From NCBI RefSeq assembly GCF_018283455.1, contig NZ_JAAMTH010000001.1, positions 1,717,501 through 1,781,500 on the forward strand: a stretch of 64,000 nt of DNA. The letters are read 5' to 3'. Below, one piece after another: positions 26,015 to 33,588 of this stretch (the first letter of the stretch is position 1; each line of letters begins with the position of its first letter). Source of the stretch: Planococcus sp. MSAK28401. GTDB lineage: Bacteria > Bacillota > Bacilli > Bacillales_A > Planococcaceae. Position numbers and translations under genes: made by a program. The notes under the pieces are model-generated. The model searched no databases, was not told the origin of the DNA, and saw nothing but the letters and a program-made list of their open reading frames with translations.

Positions 26015-26443
26015 ATGCCGTGTTCATTTTCAAAGCAGGAACAAGTGCTGCATCAGTTTAAGGGCCTGACCAATCAAATCAGCCCGAAGTTCGAGCGTTG
26101 CACAGGCATCAGTGCATCGCGCTATGAATTATTGTCCCAACTTTATAAGGTAGAAGAGATCAACCAGTCGACGCTTCAAAAATTGGTCAATATCGATAGT
26201 GCCGCGGTTACGCGCCACTTGAAACAGCTTGAAGCGAGCGGCATGGTCACGAAGCGCAGAAATCCAGAAGACAATCGCGTGATTTTTGTCAGCCTGACCG
26301 ATGAAGGCCGCGAGCGCATCATCGAATACCGGAAAGAGAATATGGGCTTCGTCAAGCAAATGCTAAACGACTTCACCACTGACGAAGTGAATGCGCTTAG
26401 CGATATGCTCCAACGCATGCAAGACAATATTGTCGATTATTAA
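26015..26443 (+). CDS. MarR family transcriptional regulator
   Basis: A 142-residue winged-helix regulator. The helix-turn-helix is around residues 45-70 (NQSTLQKLVNIDSAAVTRHLK), and the wing is KRRNPEDNRVIFVSLTDEGR with the conserved D-x-R. Helical ends form the dimer. An N-terminal cysteine (PCSFSKQ) could sense oxidants or electrophiles, as in related quinone-responsive MarR proteins. AGGAGG precedes the ATG. The neighbours are a nitroreductase and a monooxygenase, its likely targets. Confidence 0.9.
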   Translation: MPCSFSKQEQVLHQFKGLTNQISPKFERCTGISASRYELLSQLYKVEEINQSTLQKLVNIDSAAVTRHLKQLEASGMVTKRRNPEDNRVIFVSLTDEGRERIIEYRKENMGFVKQMLNDFTTDEVNALSDMLQRMQDNIVDY

Positions 26444-26472
26444 AAAACTAAATTAAAGGATGGCGAAATGAA

Positions 26473-26769
26473 ATGATGATTATTCACGCACATTTACAAG
26501 TGAAACCTGACCAGGAACAAGCCTTTTTAAACGAAAGCAAGATCCTGATCGAAGCATCGCGTCAAGAACCAGGCAATGTCCAATACGATTTAATGAAATC
26601 GGTCGAGCAGGAAGGCCATTTCACAATGGTAGAAGTATGGAAAGATGCGCAAGCGATTGAAGCTCATAACACGAGCGAGCATTTCACGGCATTCTCTAAA
26701 AAAGCGGCCGAATTCATGAGTGCGCCGATCGAACTCAAAGTTTACAGCGGTGAAGCTGTTCCAATGTAA
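26473..26769 (+). CDS. putative quinol monooxygenase (ABM domain)
   Basis: A 98-residue protein of the antibiotic-biosynthesis-monooxygenase (YgiN-like) family, small ferredoxin-like dimers that oxidise quinols or handle heme. The pattern IIHAHLQVKPDQEQAFL, SRQEPGNVQYDLMKS, FTMVEVWKDAQAIEAHNTSEHF is characteristic. AAGGATGG lies upstream. It begins 29 bases after the MarR gene and is probably cotranscribed, completing a quinone/electrophile-response cluster. Confidence 0.9.
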   Translation: MMIIHAHLQVKPDQEQAFLNESKILIEASRQEPGNVQYDLMKSVEQEGHFTMVEVWKDAQAIEAHNTSEHFTAFSKKAAEFMSAPIELKVYSGEAVPM

Positions 26770-26841
26770 GGAAAGCTTGTTTATTCAAACGAGATGCCAG
26801 ACAGAGCTTGAACATCTCGGTGAACTGTGACAATATAGACC

Positions 26842-26870
26842 TTGAAAGACAAATGCTAATTTCATAAAAC
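26842..26870 (+). promoter_or_regulatory. putative promoter of the TPP riboswitch transcript
   Basis: TTGAAA (26842-26847), 17-base spacer and TAAAAC (26865-26870) stand immediately upstream of the riboswitch. Confidence 0.45.
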
Positions 26871-26968
26871 ACATGTGGGGGAATCGGTGTTGCCGATTGA
26901 GAGAATATCCGTGAGATATTGACCCTTGGAACCTGAACTGGCTAATACCAGCGGAGGGAACATATTCA
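26871..26968 (+). ncRNA. TPP riboswitch (thi box)
   Basis: The conserved thi-box parts are all present: GGGGG after the first arm, CTGAGA-like GATTGAGAG and GTGAGATATTGACCC, then CCTTGGAACCTGAACTGG and CTAATACCAGCGGAGGGAA. The RNA binds thiamine pyrophosphate. The following hairpin should form the expression platform, so high thiamine pyrophosphate stops transcription of the thiamine transporter operon. Confidence 0.95.
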
Positions 26969-26992
26969 AATCGGTCTATTCTGCGATGATAT

Positions 26993-27028
26993 GCGCCCAA
27001 GGTTTCTATAACCTTGGGCGCTTTTTTG
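26993..27028 (+). terminator. riboswitch-controlled terminator
   Basis: A perfect 12-bp stem (GCGCCCAAGGTT with AACCTTGGGCGC, loop TCTAT) followed by six T, 25 bases after the TPP aptamer and 76 before the thiY start. Confidence 0.9.
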
Positions 27029-27104
27029 TATCCGCAATTGGATATGTCCCCTGACTCAGCTCCTGAAATCATCTTTTATGAATTCATTCAGAGGGGGAAA
27101 CAAT

Positions 27105-28112
27105 ATGAAAAAATGGACGATTGCCATTGCACCGGTATTGCTGCTGGCGGCATGCACAGACGAAGCGCAAAATCCGGGAAGCGATGTGGCAAATGAACAG
27201 CAGGAATTACAAGAAGTGACAATGGTCTTGGATTGGACGCCTAACACAAATCACACCGGATTGTATGTGGCACAGCAAAAGGGCTATTTTGAAGAGCAAG
27301 GGCTCGATGTCGAGATCATCTTGCCGGGTGAAGCGGGCGCCAATCAATTGGTGGCTTCCACCCAGGCGGAATTCGGCATCGGCGCACAGGAAAGCTTGAC
27401 GGAAGCGAGAGTGCAGGGCATTCCGATCGTCTCAATCGCGGCGCTCATCCAGCACAACACGTCCGGATTTGCCTCACCTAAAGACAAAGAGATCGAGTCG
27501 CCGAGCGATTACGAAGGAAAAACTTACGGCGGCTGGGGAGCGCCAGTCGAAAAAGCGGTGCTTGGGTCCATCATGGAACAGGAAGGGGCCGATGTGGAAA
27601 ACGTCGACATCGTCAATATCGGCAATAGCGACTTTTTCACGGCGGTCGAACGCGACATCGATTTTGCGTGGATCTATTACGGCTGGACGGGCATTGAAGC
27701 TGAACTGCGCGGCGACGAATTGAACATGCAGTATTTGACGGATTACTCGGAGAAACTGGATTATTATACCCCTATCCTGATGACCAATGAAAACATGATT
27801 GCAGAAGATCCGGAAACCGTCCGTGCATTCACCAAAGCAGTGTCGCAAGGCTATGAATTCGCCATCGATGAGCCGGAACAAGCAGCGGACATCCTCATCG
27901 AATCGGTCCCGGATTTGGATCCGGAACTGGTGAAAGCGAGCCAGAAATGGCTGTCGCCGAAATATCAGGACGATGCAGCGAAATTCGGCGAACAACAAGA
28001 GCAAGTATGGGCGGATTACGCTGCCTGGATGTTCGACAATGGATTACTGGATGAGGAATTGGACGTCGAGCAGGCGTACACCAATGAATTTTTACCGGAG
28101 GAGGAAAACTGA
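27105..28112 (+). CDS. thiY: thiamine-precursor ABC transporter substrate-binding lipoprotein
   Basis: A 335-residue NMT1/THI5-like binding protein. It begins with a lipoprotein signal (LLLAACTD, Cys about residue 16). The mature domain opens TMVLDWTPNTNHTGLYVAQQKG, the hallmark of ThiY proteins that bind formylaminopyrimidine (a thiamine breakdown product) or hydroxymethylpyrimidine; YGGWGAPVEKAVL is another family block. ATG 27105 has AGAGGGGG upstream. It is the first gene after the TPP riboswitch, and its stop overlaps the next start. Confidence 0.95.
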   Translation: MKKWTIAIAPVLLLAACTDEAQNPGSDVANEQQELQEVTMVLDWTPNTNHTGLYVAQQKGYFEEQGLDVEIILPGEAGANQLVASTQAEFGIGAQESLTEARVQGIPIVSIAALIQHNTSGFASPKDKEIESPSDYEGKTYGGWGAPVEKAVLGSIMEQEGADVENVDIVNIGNSDFFTAVERDIDFAWIYYGWTGIEAELRGDELNMQYLTDYSEKLDYYTPILMTNENMIAEDPETVRAFTKAVSQGYEFAIDEPEQAADILIESVPDLDPELVKASQKWLSPKYQDDAAKFGEQQEQVWADYAAWMFDNGLLDEELDVEQAYTNEFLPEEEN

Positions 28113-28405
28113 TGGGCAACGCATTATTAAGTATTCAAATCATCCCGAAAACGAAAAACGGGGAAGACGTCATTCCGTATGTAGATAAAGCCATCGCCGT
28201 CATTGAAAAGTCAGGTGTCCCTTACCAAGTCAATCCATTGGAGACGACGATGGAAGGGGATCTGACGCAGTTGTTTTCGATCGTCGAGGAAATGAACGAG
28301 GCGATGATCGAAAACGGCAGCCCGAACGTCATCTCCCAAATCAAAGTGCTGTATCAGCCGAGCGGCGCATCGATGGATAAATTGACGGAGAAATACCGGC
28401 CGTGA
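28112..28405 (+). CDS. thiamine-binding (MTH1187/YkoF-like) protein
   Basis: A 97-residue protein of the MTH1187/YkoF thiamine-binding family: ALLSIQIIPKTKNGEDVIPYVD, then GVPYQVNPLETTMEGDL and a C-terminal RNA-free ferredoxin-like beta strand. Such proteins bind thiamine or precursors; here it sits between the binding protein and the permease. GGAGGAGG precedes the ATG, which overlaps the thiY stop (TGATG). It ends in a GTGA overlap with the permease gene, so translation of the operon is coupled. Confidence 0.9.
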   Translation: MGNALLSIQIIPKTKNGEDVIPYVDKAIAVIEKSGVPYQVNPLETTMEGDLTQLFSIVEEMNEAMIENGSPNVISQIKVLYQPSGASMDKLTEKYRP

Positions 28406-29172
28406 AGATTATGCAAAAAGGATGGAGACCGGTTCTGGTCCTCATCCTTTTATTGATCATCTGGCAAGTGCTGGTGCCGCTGTTTGAAGTGCCGGACTGG
28501 CTATTGCCGACCCCTTATCAGATCGGGGTAGAAGCGGTAAAAAGTTGGCCAAACTACAGCGGGCATTTATTTGCGACGATCCGGTTGTCGATCCTCGGCT
28601 TTTTCATCGGATCGTCGATCGGCCTTGGCGTCGCGATGATTCTTCATCTCGTGCCGAAACTGCGGGAGACTTTTTATCCTTTGCTGATTTTATCGCAAAA
28701 TATCCCGATCATCGTGTTGGCGCCGCTATTGGTCATTTGGTTCGGCTTTGGCTTATTGCCAAAACTGATCATCATCATTCTCGTGTGCTTTTTCCCGATC
28801 ACCATCGCGGCACTTGACGGGTTCAGGCAGACGAGCGGCGAGTTGCTGCACTATATGAAAATGGCAGGAGCTAACAGACGCCAGATCTTTTGGAAGCTCG
28901 AATGGCCGCATGCGATGCCGTCGATCTTTTCAGGATTGAAAATTGCGGCGACCTACAGCGTCATGGGCGCCGTCATTTCCGAATGGCTCGGAGCGCAGGA
29001 AGGCATCGGCGTCTATATGACGCTCGCCTCGTCGTCGTTCCGGACGACGCAAGTTTTTGTCGCGATCTTGTTGATCATGTGTTTAAGCATGATATTCTTT
29101 GCAGCGATTGTGTTACTCGAAAAGCGGGTCATCCGCTGGAAAACGAGCGGGGGAGGAGATGCGAATGGCTGA
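28402..29172 (+). CDS. thiX: thiamine-precursor ABC transporter permease
   Basis: A 256-residue membrane protein of the SsuC/TauC/ThiX permease type. Five to six helices are visible, with the family EAA-like loop GANRRQIFWKLEWPHAMPSIFSGLKIA that docks the ATPase. GTG 28402 overlaps the preceding TGA. It forms the membrane channel of the riboswitch-controlled thiamine-precursor transporter with ThiY and ThiZ. Confidence 0.95.
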   Translation: MKIMQKGWRPVLVLILLLIIWQVLVPLFEVPDWLLPTPYQIGVEAVKSWPNYSGHLFATIRLSILGFFIGSSIGLGVAMILHLVPKLRETFYPLLILSQNIPIIVLAPLLVIWFGFGLLPKLIIIILVCFFPITIAALDGFRQTSGELLHYMKMAGANRRQIFWKLEWPHAMPSIFSGLKIAATYSVMGAVISEWLGAQEGIGVYMTLASSSFRTTQVFVAILLIMCLSMIFFAAIVLLEKRVIRWKTSGGGDANG

Positions 29173-29908
29173 ACTGGTAATCGAGCAATTGACCAAAAGC
29201 TTTGACGGGGCCGAAGTGATAAAAGAGCTGTCGCTGCAAATCCAGGAAGAAGAATTTGTCGCCGTGCTCGGCCCTTCCGGCAGCGGAAAAAGCACATTAT
29301 TTCATTTGATCGGCGGGCTGTATGAACCAGATGCAGGAACCATTCTATTGGGCGGCGAGAACATAAACGGCCAAAAAGGCTCCGTCAGCTATATGCCGCA
29401 AAGCCCGTCACTGCTTCCGTGGCGCACAGTGCTGGACAATGTCTTATTAGGGGCTGAGATCGTAGGACGTAAAGATCAGCAAGCGGCCGTAGAAATGATG
29501 GGAAAAGCAGGACTGGCAGGATACGAGCAATCATATCCACACCAATTGTCAGGCGGCATGAAGCAACGCGCCGCCTTTATCCGCAGCCTGTTGAGCCCGC
29601 AGCCGCTCATTTTGCTGGACGAGCCGTTTTCAGCACTCGATGAATTCACTCGTTCGGAAATGCAGAAATGGCTGCTTGATATTTGGCAGCACAATAAACG
29701 CTCGATTCTTTTCGTCACGCATAATATAGAAGAAGCTTTGTTTCTCGCAGACCGCATCCTGGTATTATCGGAAAAACCTGCGCACGTTGTTGCTGAATTT
29801 AACGTAGGATTCGCGAGGCCGAGAGCACAAGACATCATCCTGACAGAAGAGTTTCTGCAATACAAAAAAGATATTTATAAAGTATTGAAAAAAGCCGCAC
29901 CAAAATAA
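29165..29908 (+). CDS. thiZ: thiamine-precursor ABC transporter ATP-binding protein
   Basis: A 247-residue ABC ATPase. Walker A is LGPSGSGKST, the Q-loop is in YMPQSPSLLPWRT, the signature is HQLSGGMKQRAAFI, Walker B is LILLDEPFSALD and the switch His is in ILFVTHNIEEA. This is the SsuB/ThiZ subfamily. ATG 29165 has GGGAGGAG six bases upstream and overlaps the permease end by eight bases. It closes the operon, followed by a terminator. Confidence 0.95.
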   Translation: MAELVIEQLTKSFDGAEVIKELSLQIQEEEFVAVLGPSGSGKSTLFHLIGGLYEPDAGTILLGGENINGQKGSVSYMPQSPSLLPWRTVLDNVLLGAEIVGRKDQQAAVEMMGKAGLAGYEQSYPHQLSGGMKQRAAFIRSLLSPQPLILLDEPFSALDEFTRSEMQKWLLDIWQHNKRSILFVTHNIEEALFLADRILVLSEKPAHVVAEFNVGFARPRAQDIILTEEFLQYKKDIYKVLKKAAPK

Positions 29909-29918
29909 TAACGATCCA

Positions 29919-29948
29919 GGCCGTCGAGAAATCTCGACGGCCATTTAT
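29919..29948 (+). terminator. intrinsic terminator of the thi operon
   Basis: An 11-bp perfect stem (GGCCGTCGAGA, loop AA, TCTCGACGGCC) followed by ATTTATAT; the T-run is weak. Confidence 0.7.
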
Positions 29949-29998
29949 ATGCCCTTTTGCGCTTCACCGATAGTTTTTTCAACAGTATACCCCTGCAC

Positions 29999-30769
29999 TT
30001 AATTGGGCGGAGGCAAGAATTCCTTTTCGTCCAAGTTTGTCGTTATCCATTTCCTCAAGAGGCGATTGAATTCTGTGGCCTGCTGAATGGGCCAATCATG
30101 ACGGGCTCCTGGGATCAATATTCCAATAGCGTTTGGCATGACAACAGGCGCAATTTTGATGGAAGCGATTATGGCACGAGATTCTTTTTCCCCTGCAGCA
30201 AACAGCGAAGGTTTATGGAAATGCCCATACGATGCATCGAGGCGGAATCGTATGATTTCCTTCCAGATGGTTTCATACGTTTGAAGGGTTAGAAGTTGGT
30301 AATTCGAGATGAATTCAGGGATCTTTTCGGGAGGCAGCCGGTAGTATTCACGGGCTATCTTTTCGAGATACGGCTTGTTGCGAATGTTCCGCTGGACAGC
30401 GCGTGATTGCAGCTTCAATAAAAACCCATAATGCAAGGGCTTCACCGTAATGCCGCTAATGAAAAGGCTGAGTACCTTTTCAGGAAAATGCTTAGCCAAT
30501 TCCAAGGCAATGTGGCCGCCTAAAGAAAGCCCCACCACGTGCACAGCACGATTTCTAATCACTTGTTGGGCGATTTGTTCGGCAGTATCCGCTAAACTGA
30601 CCCATGGAGTAGCCGCAATTTTTCCATGGCCGGGCAAATCGACCATGATTAATGGGTAATCTGAAAACGCGCTCTCTTGTTGCCACCACATCCATCGGCT
30701 TGCACCAAGGCCGTGGATAAAGAGGATAGGTTCTTTACCAGTAAACGCCGTCTCTGAGTAATCGATCAT
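29999..30769 (-). CDS. alpha/beta hydrolase
   Basis: A 256-residue alpha/beta-hydrolase. HGLGASRWMWWQQ holds the oxyanion region, the nucleophile elbow is GLSLGGHIAL (Ser near residue 96), and the late histidine is in GARHDWPIQQATEF. ATG 30769 has GGAGAGG eight bases upstream; a GTG at 30778 overlaps that site. The substrate is unknown; the closest resemblance is to esterases and lactonases. It stands alone. Confidence 0.9.
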   Translation of the reverse strand: MIDYSETAFTGKEPILFIHGLGASRWMWWQQESAFSDYPLIMVDLPGHGKIAATPWVSLADTAEQIAQQVIRNRAVHVVGLSLGGHIALELAKHFPEKVLSLFISGITVKPLHYGFLLKLQSRAVQRNIRNKPYLEKIAREYYRLPPEKIPEFISNYQLLTLQTYETIWKEIIRFRLDASYGHFHKPSLFAAGEKESRAIIASIKIAPVVMPNAIGILIPGARHDWPIQQATEFNRLLRKWITTNLDEKEFLPPPN

Positions 30770-31106
30770 GTTAGACACCTCTCCATTCCGGTTATGGACA
30801 CCTGTCGGACAAATGTCTCATTACTGAAGAAATCTTGAGCTCATCTTAAGTGATGAAAGTAATGCCACGCTTACATAAAACGGGGAAACAGGCAATATTG
30901 CTTTTACCATTCCCCAATTCAACGGCTTTTAGTGTTTTAATGGAATACTCGTAACTGTACTCATATTTGTATCAACTTGGAATCAAGCGATTGGATTGTT
31001 GCCAGCAGCTAGCGAAAATAAAGCTAGCTGAAACAGCAGGAATTGAATTCCGTACGAAGAAAATAATGATAAGATATGATCACAATAGTTTTCGGGAGGG
31101 GCAGCG
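30770..31106. other. divergent intergenic region
   Basis: A 337-base spacer. It contains an isolated perfect hairpin, CAGCTAGC (31006-31013) with GCTAGCTG (31023-31030), without a T-run, so not a terminator. No reading frame with a ribosome site is evident before the YwaF-type gene. Confidence 0.4.
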
Positions 31107-31841
31107 ATGGACACATGGTTTGGCGCAAGATCCGATTATCCGTTCGAGCTTTTTTCCGTGAGCCATCTAGTCGTATTGGCAATCGCAATGATAGGATTCT
31201 TATGCCTGATTCTATTAAGAGATAATTTATCGGCCAAAGATGCCTTGTTCCAGCAATTGCGCTGGCTGCTGTTTTTTGTCCTGCTCATCTCTGAAGTGTC
31301 GTATCAATATTGGGCCATCAGCCATGATTTTTGGAGCTTCAACCGCTATATGCCGCTTCATTTATGCGGTATTGCCTCTGTCACTGCCATGATCGGCTTA
31401 GTAACTTTGCGCCCGTTTTGGGTCCGTATGTCTTTTTTCATCGGCATTGTCCCAGCGGCACTGGCACTCGTCACACCGGACATGCCTTATGATTACCAGC
31501 ATTACCGGTTTTGGAAATTCTTTGTCCATCACACCGCCATCGCATGGGCATGTTGGTTTTTGGCTTTGGCGATGCCAAACGCACTCACATGGCGCTCGGT
31601 GTTTTCAGTTTATGGCATTTTGCTCGTCTATGCCGCGTTCATCGGCTTTTGGGTCAATCCACAGACTGGCTCGAATTATCTTTACTTGTCGCAGCGGCCA
31701 TCTACCGTCTCGCCCTTGGATTTTTTCGGGGACGGCGTTTGGTATTATATCAATTTATGCTTAGTTGCTTTTTTCTTATTTGCAGCTCAGTATGGGATAT
31801 TCCGCTGGCTATTTAAGAAAACCGGTGCTGAAGAAAAATGA
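31107..31841 (+). CDS. YwaF/TIGR02206 family membrane protein
   Basis: A 244-residue polytopic membrane protein with about seven helices and family signatures: FELFSVSHLVVL near the start, MPLHLCGIASV, PDMPYDYQHYRFWKFFVHH and VNPQTGSNYLYLSQRP. This pattern matches Bacillus YwaF/TIGR02206 proteins, whose role is not known. GGAGGGGC precedes the ATG. It is a single-gene transcript with its own terminator. Confidence 0.9.
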   Translation: MDTWFGARSDYPFELFSVSHLVVLAIAMIGFLCLILLRDNLSAKDALFQQLRWLLFFVLLISEVSYQYWAISHDFWSFNRYMPLHLCGIASVTAMIGLVTLRPFWVRMSFFIGIVPAALALVTPDMPYDYQHYRFWKFFVHHTAIAWACWFLALAMPNALTWRSVFSVYGILLVYAAFIGFWVNPQTGSNYLYLSQRPSTVSPLDFFGDGVWYYINLCLVAFFLFAAQYGIFRWLFKKTGAEEK

Positions 31842-31858
31842 ATAGGGCCATAAACCAG

Positions 31859-31900
31859 CTGCCGAGACGGAAATGCTTCCGTCCACGGCAGTTTTTTCTT
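31859..31900 (+). terminator. intrinsic terminator
   Basis: A nested hairpin (CTGCCG/CGGCAG outside, GACGGAA/TTCCGTC inside) with a run of six T, after the YwaF-type gene. Confidence 0.85.
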
Positions 31901-32045
31901 ACGATTAGTCAATAGTTTTTAATCAATTTCAAAGAGGTTTTTCCGTGAGGTCTTATCTTTTAGGAGGCGGAAATTAATCATAACTAAAAATAGGCATGCC
32001 AAAAAACCTCCGGCTTTTTCTTTTTTTTAGCAGGGGCAAAATGTG

Positions 32046-33278
32046 TTAAACTTTAGGTGCCACGGTACAGGGGCTTAGCCTGTAATCGTAGCGTAATTGG
32101 TGTGTGACCAAGTGGTGAATCGTTTTGAGCAGCTTGTTCATGCAGGCCACCACGGCAACCTTATGACATTTGTTATAAGGTTGTTTTTTTAATTTCTGAT
32201 AATAATCCACCAGGTGGTTCTGAGACAGGCGCTTCTGTTTAAGCATGTTCATAATGATAATGTAAAGCAGTTTGCGGAGGTGTTTGTTTCCGCGTTTATT
32301 GATGCGGTCCCTTGCGAGAAACTTACCGGATTGGTAACGGCGAATGTCGATGCCGGCAAAGGCATTCAACTGCTTATGATTCTCAAATCGCCCGATATCG
32401 CCAATCTCAGCTAGCAAGCGAACGGCGGTATTGTCTCCGATGCCTGGAATACTTAACAGAATGGCATACTCGTCCAACGGAGAAGCAAGCGCGGCCATTT
32501 TCTCGATACACGCCTCTTTCAGAAAGACAAGCTCCTGGAACCGCTTAGCGTACAGTCGAACCAGCTCACAAGCAAGGTCATCGACCTTTACCGCAGGGTA
32601 GGAACTATTGGCGGCATCCAGCAGTTGGATGGCTTTTTCTTCTGCTTTTTTAGTGGACGTTCGCTTTTCAGTATTGGCGAGAATCCGGTTTCTAAGCAAC
32701 GTTTTGGAGTTCCCTAACACGAGGTCGGGATGCGGAAACAACTGCACTAACCGAAGAAAGAGGTCCGATTTTGTCGTGAACAAGTCAGTCAGTTCCGGGA
32801 AAGTGAGCTGCAGTTCCGTGTGCAGACGTCCCCTGACGACGGCCAGCTCCGCATCCAGATCCGTGTAATGCCGGGATAGTTTCTTGAGTTGCCGGTAGAC
32901 ATCTAATGACGGTGTCTCCAGGCGACGTTCATTTTGGAAGTGGCTGCTTGCGAGCTGATGAGCGTCTGCGCGGTCCGTCTTATGTTTCCGCAACCGGTCA
33001 TTCTGCAGTTTGGCTTCCAGGGGATTCATCAGATAATACGGATAACTGTTTTCTTGCATGAAGCGTTCGAGTTGGCGTGAATAAACGCCGGTGGATTCAA
33101 ATACCAGGTGTGGCACCTCATCATAACCTGCGGTTAGGTCGTCAATCAGCAGCTTCAACGCAGCAAAATCTTCGCGCGTGTGCTGGATTTCTTTTTCAGC
33201 GATACAGGTTTTCAGCGCGTTATAGACCACAATATAGCTTTTCCCCATACTGACATCAAAAGCGATGACATGTTTCAT
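32046..33278 (-). CDS. IS110-family recombinase/transposase
   Basis: A 410-residue DEDD recombinase of the IS110 family. The N-terminal RuvC-like domain has IAFDVSMGKSYIVVYN (first Asp), HLVFESTGVYSRQL (Glu) and KTDRADAHQLA (Asp pair). The C-terminal domain has the helix-hairpin LSIPGIGDNTAVRLLAEIGD and the block FAGIDIRRYQSGK with the catalytic-type serine, then NKRGNKHLRKLLY. Full length; no frameshift. ATG 33278 follows AAGGAG eight bases upstream. These enzymes act with an element-encoded bridge RNA; see 33279-33465. Confidence 0.95.
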   Translation of the reverse strand: MKHVIAFDVSMGKSYIVVYNALKTCIAEKEIQHTREDFAALKLLIDDLTAGYDEVPHLVFESTGVYSRQLERFMQENSYPYYLMNPLEAKLQNDRLRKHKTDRADAHQLASSHFQNERRLETPSLDVYRQLKKLSRHYTDLDAELAVVRGRLHTELQLTFPELTDLFTTKSDLFLRLVQLFPHPDLVLGNSKTLLRNRILANTEKRTSTKKAEEKAIQLLDAANSSYPAVKVDDLACELVRLYAKRFQELVFLKEACIEKMAALASPLDEYAILLSIPGIGDNTAVRLLAEIGDIGRFENHKQLNAFAGIDIRRYQSGKFLARDRINKRGNKHLRKLLYIIIMNMLKQKRLSQNHLVDYYQKLKKQPYNKCHKVAVVACMNKLLKTIHHLVTHQLRYDYRLSPCTVAPKV

Positions 33279-33465
33279 CTCCCACACTCCTTCATTTTGA
33301 TTGGAAGCTTCACCGATCCTTACCGATTCCCATTTCTTCTACACGATCTCAATGGATCCCACATACTCAAACCTGATTCAGATAAGGTGGGTGAAGGAGG
33401 TCCGTTTTATTTACGGATTCAAGATCCCAAAACTGCCTCGACCTCCGCTTCACCTCTACTATAAA
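33279..33465 (-). ncRNA. candidate IS110 bridge-RNA leader
   Basis: The 187 bases directly upstream of the IS110 recombinase are non-coding and strongly structured. GGTGAAGGAGGTC at 33390-33402 pairs with GACCTCCGCTTCACC at 33440-33454, with an inner CCGT...ACGG hairpin. Known IS110 bridge RNAs lie in the same place and are of similar size (about 180 bases). No loop could be matched to a target or donor by eye, so this is a positional and structural call only. Confidence 0.45.
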
Positions 33466-33506
33466 AAAATAGTAGGACAAACCAATGCCTTGGTTCGTCC
33501 TACTAA
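33456..33506 (-). terminator. minus-strand terminator with alternative pairing
   Basis: On the minus strand TAGTAGGACGAACCAA pairs across a GGCA loop and is followed by seven T. The A-run side also forms CTACTAT/ATAGTAG (33456-33462 with 33469-33475), which competes for the same bases. It may insulate the IS110 gene from transcription entering from the right, or be left from an older gene. Confidence 0.6.
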
Positions 33507-33588
33507 TCTTAGTATGTTTTCTTTGCAATAGAGGACTATTTGCATATTTAGAGAATAAAGGGGGACATAGCGAAAGGGGTGGGGGGGA

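Noticed and set aside
31006-31030. Perfect 8-bp hairpin CAGCTAGC/GCTAGCTG
   Set aside because: No T-run, no gene end nearby; may be chance or a binding site, not enough to call.
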